Below, one piece after another: positions 30,225-35,797 of a stretch of 40,573 bases of DNA. Within the stretch, counting starts at the first letter, position 1; every line of letters begins with the position of its first letter. A program made the translations under genes and the position numbers. Below the pieces are notes generated by a model that ran no database searches, had not been told where the DNA came from, and was given only the letters and a program-made list of their open reading frames with translations. The DNA is from a virus: positions 1 to 40,573 of the IMG/VR virus record IMGVR_UViG_3300029258_002569; one strand, 5' to 3'.

Positions 30225-30994
30225 TAGTGTTTACCACCGTAGATAACAGGTTGTATCAGGTGCAATTCGTCTGCTTCCAAAATATATCGCTCATTCAATT
30301 TATCGTAACTTTCGACTTTTTGGATGTCTCGCAGCTCAGGCATATATTCCACTTGCTTATCAGTCATCCTGGCCTCATCCACGCCAAGCTGCTTGAGGTC
30401 ATTCATGGGGATATGGTATCTGCGTTTCTTCAGGTGTTTTGTGGGATACAATTCTTCCGGCTCTTCGGGATATTCTGCCGGTATTTTGTAGCTGTCCAAA
30501 TCCCACATCGGCTCACAGAGAGCAGGCATTTGTGCGTATTCCAGGTTATCGAGTGTCACGATGAGAAATTCCTTACGATCTTTTTCCGTCCACGTATCCC
30601 TGCCATATTCATGGAATTTGGAATAGCCAACGATGCCCTTTTGGCTCCGATAGCCCTTGTACGCAATAACATCCCCAGGCTCGGCCCGTTTTTCCCAGCC
30701 ATCCACGTTGTAAATCCAGTATGTTTCCTCATCGAATCCAACGGGCAATTCCATGTGACGGCTCACAGTCCTTTGTATCTTTACCGTGCCTGCCTTTTTG
30801 ATGTCCGGTGTCATATCGTGGTAGCCGGTGCCGTTGTATCCCCGCCCAACCTCGGTGAATGAGTCTGCCAGGTAATAATAGGGCTCACCATGATACCCAT
30901 AGCCCATGATGGGGATATGATCGGACCAGTTCCGTGCCCGCAGCTCATAGCGGGGTTTATGGTGTCCGAAAAGTGCTACCGACCATTTGGCCAT
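30224..30994 (-). CDS. Unknown 256-aa protein of the fibre region
   Basis: I do not recognise a family. WSVALFGHHKPRYELRARNW, GYGYHGEPYYYLADSFTEVG, then WIYNVDGWEKRAEPGDVIAY, GRDTWTEKDRKEFLIVTLDN. The middle suggests a small beta domain (EPGDVIAYKGYRSQKG) and the end is helical and charged. AGGAGATAAT precedes the ATG. It is encoded immediately before the large fibre gene, with which its stop overlaps, so a structural or fibre-assembly role is likely. Confidence 0.6.
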   Translation of the reverse strand: MAKWSVALFGHHKPRYELRARNWSDHIPIMGYGYHGEPYYYLADSFTEVGRGYNGTGYHDMTPDIKKAGTVKIQRTVSRHMELPVGFDEETYWIYNVDGWEKRAEPGDVIAYKGYRSQKGIVGYSKFHEYGRDTWTEKDRKEFLIVTLDNLEYAQMPALCEPMWDLDSYKIPAEYPEEPEELYPTKHLKKRRYHIPMNDLKQLGVDEARMTDKQVEYMPELRDIQKVESYDKLNERYILEADELHLIQPVIYGGKH

Positions 30995-31101
30995 ATTATC
31001 TCCTGATCACTCCGAAGAAACACGGAGGCCGGTGGGCCTGCCCGCAACGCTCTCGCTTGCGAGGCGGGTGGGAGCCCCTCGCATTTCTTCATGGTTGCTG
31101 T
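30995..31101. repeat. Gap with 32-nt palindrome and duplicated fragment
   Basis: 31011-31033 repeats 22990-23012 exactly (23 nt, coding for TGLRVSSE there). 31037-31068 is a 32-nt element with a CTCGC-TT-GCGAG hairpin, identical to 31345-31376 inside the GemA-like gene. No gene is apparent. Confidence 0.65.
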
Positions 31102-31590
31102 TTAACACTCTTTCCCTCCCCGGCAAGCGCTTGCAGGGCGGCCGCCGCGCCTCTTTTTGATCGCCTTGATCGCCTCGATGACCTTGTGCTTGGCCTCGTT
31201 GTCCAGAAACCGCCAGTGCTCCACCCCGAAGCGCTTATGGATAAACCGGCGCAGGGCCTTCCACCTGTAGCGCGGCTCGTAGTAGCCGGACGGCTCCAGC
31301 TCGGCCCAGAGCGCGAAGATCAGGCGCAGCTGCGGGTCCTGCTCCCTGCCCGCAACGCTCTCGCTTGCGAGGCGGGCGGGCCTGCCGGCATGGGGCGGCA
31401 GATTGATCCGGATGCGCGCCCCCCGGTCGTGCAGGTGCCGGGCCAGGGCCTCGAACCCCGCGTTATCCATGCGCGTGAGCGAGGCCGTGCCCGTGATCTC
31501 CTGCTGCATGGCGTGACGGTCGTCGTCCGATATGCCGAGCTGCTTGCAGGCCAGGATAATGACGGTTTTTTGTTTGGTGGTCAGCGGCAT
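31102..31590 (-). CDS. GemA / gp16-like regulatory protein (DUF1018)
   Basis: 162 aa from MPLTTKQKTVIILACKQLGI at 31590; an in-frame TTG at 31611 is also open. The N-terminal helix bundle (TTKQKTVIILACKQLGISDD, then RHAMQQEITGTASLTRM) and the C-terminal SGYYEPRYRWKALRRFIHKR, FGVEHWRFLDNEAKHKVIEA match the DUF1018 / gp16 pattern of Mu-like phages. In between, residues GRPARLASESVAGREQ are encoded by the 32-nt palindrome at 31345-31376, so an interspersed element has been inserted in frame between the two halves. There is no Shine-Dalgarno; the leader is a TCAATTG repeat. Confidence 0.75.
   Translation of the reverse strand: MPLTTKQKTVIILACKQLGISDDDRHAMQQEITGTASLTRMDNAGFEALARHLHDRGARIRINLPPHAGRPARLASESVAGREQDPQLRLIFALWAELEPSGYYEPRYRWKALRRFIHKRFGVEHWRFLDNEAKHKVIEAIKAIKKRRGGRPASACRGGKEC
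31345..31376. repeat. 32-nt palindromic element inside the GemA-like gene
   Basis: Identical over 32 nt to 31037-31068. It contains CTCGCTTGCGAG, a 5-bp stem with a TT loop, inside a wider CCCGC...GCGGG pairing. It is translated in frame. Confidence 0.75.
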
Positions 31591-31594
31591 AGGG

Positions 31595-31613
31595 CAATTG
31601 TCAATTTTCAATT
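31595..31613. repeat. TCAATTG repeat between stop and start
   Basis: CAATTGTCAATTTTCAATT fills the space between the TAA of the 225-aa gene and the ATG of the GemA-like gene, leaving no Shine-Dalgarno. Confidence 0.7.
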
Positions 31614-32289
31614 AGTTCGCGTTTCCCAGGATCTCCGTGAGCTCGCGCGATATGATCTGCAGCCGGGCATACCGCTCGGGTTCGATAAACACGTGCGCGA
31701 ACTTCCGCCTGAGCCGCTTGATCTCGTCGGTGTATTTCTCCGGCTCCTTGGTCATCTTGTTCAAAAACTCGGTGACCACGATCTCGGGCGCCGGGTCCGG
31801 CCCCAGGGGCGGCATGTCCACGGCCCGGGTGCGCCGGTCCGTCTTGAGCTCCTCGAACTCGAAGGCGATCTGCTTGACCATGTCTGCCATCACGGAGCGC
31901 TTGCCCCGGGATGCCTTTACCAGGCCGGTCATGGCGCGCTTGCGGAAGGTCTCGTAAAACTCATCCATCTCTTCTTTGGTTTTCGCCAGCCAATACCCGC
32001 CGGTGGTTCCCGCCTTGCTGCAAATGCGCTGATCATGATCGATGAGCAAATGATTCGTCATGTGCCGCACGTCCCGCTTCCAGGGCTCGATACCCTGCCG
32101 GTATTCCACGTGGGTCATGCGCCGGCCCTCCTGGGCCTCGTGAAACTGGAGCGCCAGGTCGCTGGCCGAGATGCGCTCGGCCCTGCCGATGTGATCGCTC
32201 AGGATCTCCATCATGTCCTCCTCGGTCTCGGTAAGCTGCCGGGAGTGCTGCCCGGTTTCCGGGTCAATCCCAAAATCTTCCGCTCTCAT
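31612..32289 (-). CDS. Winged-helix-like phage regulatory protein
   Basis: 225 aa from the ATG at 32289, which overlaps the upstream stop (ATGA). ETEEDMMEILSDHIGRAERI, then SASDLALQFHEA, WKRDVRHMTNHLLIDHDQRI and GGYWLAKTKEEMDEFYETFR resemble a winged helix followed by an alpha-helical domain (FRKRAMTGLVKASRGKRSVM). The C-terminal 90 residues are charged and helical. It occupies the place where Mu-like phages keep middle regulators, so transcriptional control is possible. Confident only that it is a real gene. Confidence 0.6.
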   Translation of the reverse strand: MRAEDFGIDPETGQHSRQLTETEEDMMEILSDHIGRAERISASDLALQFHEAQEGRRMTHVEYRQGIEPWKRDVRHMTNHLLIDHDQRICSKAGTTGGYWLAKTKEEMDEFYETFRKRAMTGLVKASRGKRSVMADMVKQIAFEFEELKTDRRTRAVDMPPLGPDPAPEIVVTEFLNKMTKEPEKYTDEIKRLRRKFAHVFIEPERYARLQIISRELTEILGNAN

Positions 32290-32828
32290 GTTGTGTCCCC
32301 CAACTTGCTTAATATGTTGTGGATGCGCTCCCTCGCCTGTTCCGGAGCACCCTCCAAAAATTGCTCTTCCTCCCCTTGCCGCGCCGAAGCCGCAGAGCGA
32401 AGACGGGTTTCGCGTACCTTTTCTTCCGCCGCGGTCATCCCCTCCGCGCTGACCCGCTTGGCGGTCTTGACCAGGATCGCCTTCAGGTAGTTGTGGTTCT
32501 TGAGCCCCCACTTCTCCCGATTGCAGATCCCGGTGACGGCGGTCAGCACCTCGGGCCAGGTGGTGCGCCAGCGCTTGCCCTCGTACTGGAATTCGCAGGT
32601 GTCGAACAGCTTGGCCGTCTCCTTGAGCAGGCGGAGCCGTTTGGAACGCTGCATGCCCCCGTATTCCGATTTTCTGAAACAGTCCGTATACTCGTAGATC
32701 AAGCGCCACGATTGCCCGAATTTTGCCGCAATATCGGCAATTTCCCTGTGTTCCACTTCCTTGATTGCATCCTCCAGGACAAAGGAATTTCCGCACCGCG
32801 GGCAAATGAGATTAATGCTCTGTTTCAT
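32286..32828 (-). CDS. Zinc-ribbon-containing early protein
   Basis: 180 aa. An N-terminal CPRCG (LICPRCGNSFVLEDAIKEVE) is half a zinc ribbon. Then REIADIAAKFGQSWRLIYEY, CFRKSEYGGMQRSKRLRLLK and FQYEGKRWRTTWPEVLTAVT form a helical DNA-binding-like body. Conserved hypothetical proteins like this occur in the early region of Mu-like phages; function unknown. The leader is an ACTGATN/ACGAGTA repeat remnant without a Shine-Dalgarno. Confidence 0.6.
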   Translation of the reverse strand: MKQSINLICPRCGNSFVLEDAIKEVEHREIADIAAKFGQSWRLIYEYTDCFRKSEYGGMQRSKRLRLLKETAKLFDTCEFQYEGKRWRTTWPEVLTAVTGICNREKWGLKNHNYLKAILVKTAKRVSAEGMTAAEEKVRETRLRSAASARQGEEEQFLEGAPEQARERIHNILSKLGDTT

Positions 32829-32831
32829 TAC

Positions 32832-32860
32832 TCGTTAGTCAGTCCTCAGTCCTCATCACT
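32832..32860. repeat. CAGTCCT / TCATCACT repeat remnant
   Basis: CTCGTTAGTCAGTCCTCAGT followed by CCTCATCACT, a degenerate ACTGATN-type block. It provides the last codons (SDED) and the stop of the 29-aa membrane peptide. Confidence 0.6.
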
Positions 32861-32935
32861 GCCGGCTGCCCCCTTGAAAAACAGGATCGCCAAGATAAGA
32901 CACGCAACCCATCCTATTAGAATCCATACCCACAT
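32846..32935 (-). CDS. Tiny transmembrane peptide (29 aa)
   Basis: MWVWILIGWVACLILAILFF followed by KGAAGSDED. GGAGG lies 11-7 bases before the ATG. A single hydrophobic helix with a short acidic tail; it resembles small phage membrane peptides. The end is repeat-derived. Confidence 0.55.
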   Translation of the reverse strand: MWVWILIGWVACLILAILFFKGAAGSDED

Positions 32936-32950
32936 CGTTCGCCTCCGGCT

Positions 32951-32985
32951 GAATTGACGATTTTCAATTGAAAATTGACAATTGC
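32951..32985. repeat. TCAATTG-type heptamer repeat
   Basis: GAATTGACGATTTTCAATTG followed by AAAATTGACAATTGC. It encodes the last six residues (QLSIFN) and TGA of the 56-aa membrane protein. Confidence 0.75.
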
Positions 32986-33134
32986 AAGCAGGCGCCGAGC
33001 ACGACTCCGGCACAAAACGGAATCAACCAATGCAACACCGCCACTAGATCAAACAATGGTTTCCGCCTGGCGGGCCCCTCCATTGATTGGGCTGCGGCCC
33101 GCATCATAATCCGTGTTTTGTCATCAGCTTTCAT
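32964..33134 (-). CDS. Small membrane protein (56 aa)
   Basis: MKADDKTRIMMRAAAQSMEG followed by PARRKPLFDLVAVLHWLIPF and CAGVVLGACLQLSIFN. One transmembrane helix at about residues 29-51. The ATG overlaps the stop of the MazG-like gene by 11 bp; no Shine-Dalgarno is seen, so coupling is assumed. Residues 51-56 and the stop are TCAATTG repeat sequence, so the original C-terminus was probably replaced. Confidence 0.5.
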   Translation of the reverse strand: MKADDKTRIMMRAAAQSMEGPARRKPLFDLVAVLHWLIPFCAGVVLGACLQLSIFN

Positions 33135-33369
33135 GTAAATGTATCAATAGCCTAATAGCCATTGCTCCTGCTTGAGCTGTCTCCTCAATCAATTTATCTA
33201 CCCCGCCGCGGCCATAATAAAGATCTAGTGCCGCCTGAACAGATTCTCCCGCTTCCTCTGCCAGAATTGCGGCACCATGCACGGGATCACTGGGCCAGGT
33301 TGGGAATTCCTTCTCTGCTTTTCTTAGCTCCGCAAATATAAGGCCAATCGCCTTTTCACCCTTTCTCAC
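33124..33369 (-). CDS. MazG-like nucleotide pyrophosphohydrolase-like protein
   Basis: 81 aa, GTG start overlapping the preceding TGA (GTGA). The pattern KEFPTWPSDPVHGAAILAEE, then AGESVQAALDLYYGR and KLIEETAQAGAMAIRLL matches the helical MazG-like core with the EExGE metal motif (E40, E43). In phages such proteins may hydrolyse non-canonical or alarmone nucleotides. Short length leaves catalysis uncertain. Confidence 0.6.
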   Translation of the reverse strand: MRKGEKAIGLIFAELRKAEKEFPTWPSDPVHGAAILAEEAGESVQAALDLYYGRGGVDKLIEETAQAGAMAIRLLIHLHES

Positions 33370-33545
33370 TTTCTCCCCCGCTCACTTTCAATATACTTTA
33401 GGTATTCCCGGTTCTTCCGCCACCACCGGATCTCACCCTTGATAATATCCCACACCAGCCACAGAAACAAAGTGACGAGGCCACCGAGCACGGCCGTTCC
33501 CAGCCACCGCCAGACGGCGTTAATCTCAATAAATAAATATTCCAT
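33366..33545 (-). CDS. Single-pass membrane protein
   Basis: 59 aa from the ATG at 33545, chosen for AGGAGA eight bases upstream; the frame is open to 33584. MEYLFIEINAVWRWLGTAVL then GGLVTLFLWLVWDIIKGEIR forms one transmembrane helix (about residues 15-33), followed by a basic amphipathic tail (WWRKNREYLKYIE). Function unknown; similar small membrane proteins are common in early phage regions. Confidence 0.6.
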   Translation of the reverse strand: MEYLFIEINAVWRWLGTAVLGGLVTLFLWLVWDIIKGEIRWWRKNREYLKYIESERGRK

Positions 33546-33580
33546 GTCCTGATCTCCTACCTGCTCTTTCCTTTGTTCCG

Positions 33581-33658
33581 ACAATTTTCAATTTTCAACC
33601 ATTCGACAAGCTCATGGTGGTGAGCAAGGTCGAACCATTGTCAATTGACAATTAATTG
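33581..33658. repeat. TCAATTG repeats flanking the 39-nt palindrome
   Basis: TCAATTTTCAA on one side, CAATTGTCAATTGACAATT on the other, and between them 33599-33637, the exact reverse complement of the 39-nt element at 18511-18549. The next gene's TAA is the first unit of the repeat. Confidence 0.8.
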
Positions 33659-33837
33659 CCCTTTGCCGCTTGATGCTCGCCTTGCAATAAGTGAATCTCC
33701 TGTTCGATCAGCTCCTTGCCCCTGTCGCATCCCTCGCACTGCTTCAGCCCCTTCCTGTACCGGTGCATACACAGCCGCTCGTACACCTGCTGGTGCCACC
33801 GTTCGCACCAGAATGATTTGCCCTTATTCATCATCAT
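33652..33837 (-). CDS. Small cysteine-rich protein
   Basis: 61 aa: MMMNKGKSFWCERWHQQVYE, then RLCMHRYRKGLKQCEGCDRG, ending GEHQAAKGN. Cys11, Cys23 and CEGC suggest one zinc site. The CxGCxRGK end resembles the CRDCAQGK motif of the neighbouring composite gene (33882-34715), so the two may share origin. Function unknown. Confidence 0.55.
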   Translation of the reverse strand: MMMNKGKSFWCERWHQQVYERLCMHRYRKGLKQCEGCDRGKELIEQEIHLLQGEHQAAKGN

Positions 33838-33852
33838 GTTCTTTTTCCCTTA

Positions 33853-33877
33853 CTGATAACTGATCACTAATCACTGG
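33853..33877. repeat. ACTGATN-type repeat
   Basis: ACTGATA, ACTGATC, ACTAATC, ACTGG between two small genes. Confidence 0.65.
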
Positions 33878-33881
33878 CCTT

Positions 33882-34715
33882 TTATGGTGTCACCTTTCGC
33901 TCCAGCAAGGAGCGCTTGACATACCACAACGCCTGGAGCTGGGGCGTGCGCACCTGCTCCCGGGCCGCCTCCTCCAGATCTTCGTAGATATCCTCGATGC
34001 CCTCGAAATCCAGCACGATGATGGGACCACCCGGTGCTGTTTCCTCCACCGGCTTGTCCAATACTCTCTGAACGGCACCGGATTGCTTACCGTTCGACAG
34101 GCTCACGGTCCTGAGCGCAGTCGAAGGACTGCCCACTGATGACTGATTACTGCCCACTGATGACTGATTACTGATCACTGATGACTGATTACTGATCACT
34201 GGCTTTTTCTTCTTCTCCTTCCACGCTTGCTGCATATACTTCCTCTTGCACAGGCCCTTGATGACCTTCCCCTGATACGTGCACCCGTCAGGCAGCCAGA
34301 ACTCGCACTTCCGGTCCCGGCACTCGGCCTTCACCTTCTCAAATGCCCGCTCATTGTCGGCAATGATTGCTTTTCGACTTTCTTGCTTTCTCATGCTCTT
34401 TTCCTTTGCTGATAACTGATCACCGTTCGACAAGCTCACGGTCCTGAGCGAAGTCGAAGGACTGCCCTCGCCGCAGGCGAGGGACTGATGACTGATCACT
34501 TTCCCCTGCGCGCAGTCCCTGCACTCCGAGGGCACCTCCTTTTTAAAGCTCCCCTCCACAAACGCCCCCTCGGTCTGCCGCCTCACGCATTCGGCCTTCT
34601 TCATGCGCGTGTGGGTGCGCTCGCACGTAAAATACTCCGGCCCGGCCATGATCTTGGCGCGCTCCATCATGCTCGCCAGATTCGCCGTGGTATCAATGAC
34701 TGTTTGTTCTTGCAT
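33882..34715 (-). CDS. Composite cysteine-rich ORF joined by translated repeats
   Basis: 277 aa. Part 1 (about 1-72) is cysteine-rich (YFTCERTHTRMKKAECVRRQ, then CRDCAQGK). A repeat-coded linker with GSPSTSLRTVSLSNG follows. Part 2 starts with its own ATG at 34394 with AAAGGA before it (MRKQESRKAIIADNERAFEK, ECRDRKCEFWLPDGCTYQGK, LCKRKYMQQAW). A second linker (VISNQSSV repeats, then GSPSTALRTVSLSNG) leads to part 3 (GAVQRVLDKPVEETAPGGPI, IVLDFEGIEDIYEDLEEAAR, ending KRSLLERKVTP). Linkers are translated ACTGATN and GTCGAA repeats. It looks like two or three small genes whose gaps were filled in frame. Expression of the full-length form is uncertain; part 2 onward (170 aa) is well supported by its own start. 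Confidence 0.55.
   Translation of the reverse strand: MQEQTVIDTTANLASMMERAKIMAGPEYFTCERTHTRMKKAECVRRQTEGAFVEGSFKKEVPSECRDCAQGKVISHQSLACGEGSPSTSLRTVSLSNGDQLSAKEKSMRKQESRKAIIADNERAFEKVKAECRDRKCEFWLPDGCTYQGKVIKGLCKRKYMQQAWKEKKKKPVISNQSSVISNQSSVGSNQSSVGSPSTALRTVSLSNGKQSGAVQRVLDKPVEETAPGGPIIVLDFEGIEDIYEDLEEAAREQVRTPQLQALWYVKRSLLERKVTP
34090..34202. repeat. GTCGAA palindrome plus ACTGATN repeats in a coding frame
   Basis: Palindrome GTTCGACAGGCTCACGGTCC ... GCAGTCGAAGG (34092-34127), then eight ACTGATN/ACTGCCC heptamers. On the minus strand it encodes the VISNQSSV and SPSTALRTVSLSNG linker. Confidence 0.75.
34410..34500. repeat. ACTGATN, GTCGAA palindrome and CTCGCC palindrome
   Basis: GATAACTGATCACC, then the palindrome at about 34424-34464, then CCTCGCCGCAGGCGAGG (perfect 7-bp arms) and GACTGATGACTGATCACT. 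It is translated as the first linker of the composite gene. Confidence 0.75.
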
Positions 34716-34719
34716 GGTT

Positions 34720-34757
34720 TTTCAATCGTCAATTTTCAATTGAAAATTTTCAATTGG
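34720..34757. repeat. TCAATTG-type heptamer repeat
   Basis: TTCAATCGTCAATTTTCAAT followed by TGAAAATTTTCAATTG, in the gap between the MuB-like stop and the next start. Confidence 0.75.
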
Positions 34758-34758
34758 T

Positions 34759-35784
34759 TTATCCTTTAAGCAGAAATGTTTCTGCGCTCCGGAGCAGCTC
34801 CAGTCCCATTGCCTGGCCGTAGTCCCGCTCCATGCTCCCCGCCACCTGGAGCAGCTTGACCACGGTGCGGAACTTGCCCCTGCCCTGGGCCTTGGTGTGA
34901 AGGAAGTCGATGCACTGTTTATCCAGGCCCGGGCGCAGCGAGTCGGCCAGGGCCTTGACATCTTCCCGCTCCACGGGCAGGTCGTCGCGCTTGATGGAGA
35001 TGCGCGAGTAAATCTGCTCGAACAGAAAGTTCCTGCCGCTGGTGCCCTTCATTTGATCGTACAGCCGCTCCATGCCCACGTACACCACGCCCACCCCGGC
35101 GCAGTCGTGGATCTTACGGATGACCTCGAAGGCCTCCCAGGTGAGAAAGTGGGCCTCGTCGATGATGATGAGCCGGTTGCTTTGCTTGAGCTTTTCGATA
35201 ATGGCATGCAAAAGGGCGCTGTTGGAGCCCACGCCGTGGGGCGTGCCGCCCACCCGCTTGGCGATCATGCGCAGCACCGAGCCCACGGACCGGGTGGCGA
35301 TATCCGCGGTAACGAACACCGTGTTCCGGTTGGCCCGCTTGTACTCGTTGCACGTGATGGTCTTGCCCGAGCCTGCCGGCCCCACTGCCACGCCCATGTC
35401 GCAGTTCTCGTCGCAGAACTGGAATACCTCCCAGATCAGGCGCGAGGCCAGGGTTTTGCAGAAGGTGCGCGGCATGGCCGTGAACTCCAGCTCCTCCTCG
35501 CGCCTGAGCAGGTTGGCGATGTCTTTTTCGAAGACCGCCAGATCCCCGGCGAACACCTTGTTCACATAGTTGGATACGGCCGCGGTGGACCGGTTGATCA
35601 TCCGGGCGATGTGGCTGTACGTGTGCCCGGCCTGATCCTTCCACAGGATAAACCGCTCATGCAGCCCGTCGTCGTACGTGTCGTGCCGTTTGGCGCTCTT
35701 GTCCTCCGGAGCTTTAGCGGAGGGGGATGGCGCCTCGGGTTTAATCTCGTTTAAATCGACCTTTTCCGCCTCTTGAATGGGCAT
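34759..35784 (-). CDS. MuB-like AAA+ ATPase, transposition target activator
   Basis: 341 aa, GGAGG before ATG. An N-terminal helix-turn-helix lies near residues 52-75 (AGHTYSHIARMINRSTAAVS). Walker A GPAGSGKT is at 135-142 and Walker B LIIIDEAH at 205-212, followed by a sensor-like VVYVGMERL and an arginine-bearing SGRNFLFEQIYSRISI. In Mu, the B protein binds target DNA with ATP, stimulates the A transposase and gives target immunity. It sits 13 bp after the transposase gene, as an A-B pair. Confidence 0.92.
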   Translation of the reverse strand: MPIQEAEKVDLNEIKPEAPSPSAKAPEDKSAKRHDTYDDGLHERFILWKDQAGHTYSHIARMINRSTAAVSNYVNKVFAGDLAVFEKDIANLLRREEELEFTAMPRTFCKTLASRLIWEVFQFCDENCDMGVAVGPAGSGKTITCNEYKRANRNTVFVTADIATRSVGSVLRMIAKRVGGTPHGVGSNSALLHAIIEKLKQSNRLIIIDEAHFLTWEAFEVIRKIHDCAGVGVVYVGMERLYDQMKGTSGRNFLFEQIYSRISIKRDDLPVEREDVKALADSLRPGLDKQCIDFLHTKAQGRGKFRTVVKLLQVAGSMERDYGQAMGLELLRSAETFLLKG

Positions 35785-35797
35785 TTACGACCTCCTT

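Noticed and set aside
30224-30994. Mom-like DNA modification gene
   Set aside because: Size is similar to Mom, but no acetyltransferase-like motif is visible.
30224-32289. Mor/C-type middle or late activator
   Set aside because: Neither the 256-aa nor the 225-aa protein shows the Mor/C helix-turn-helix end; no other candidate was found.
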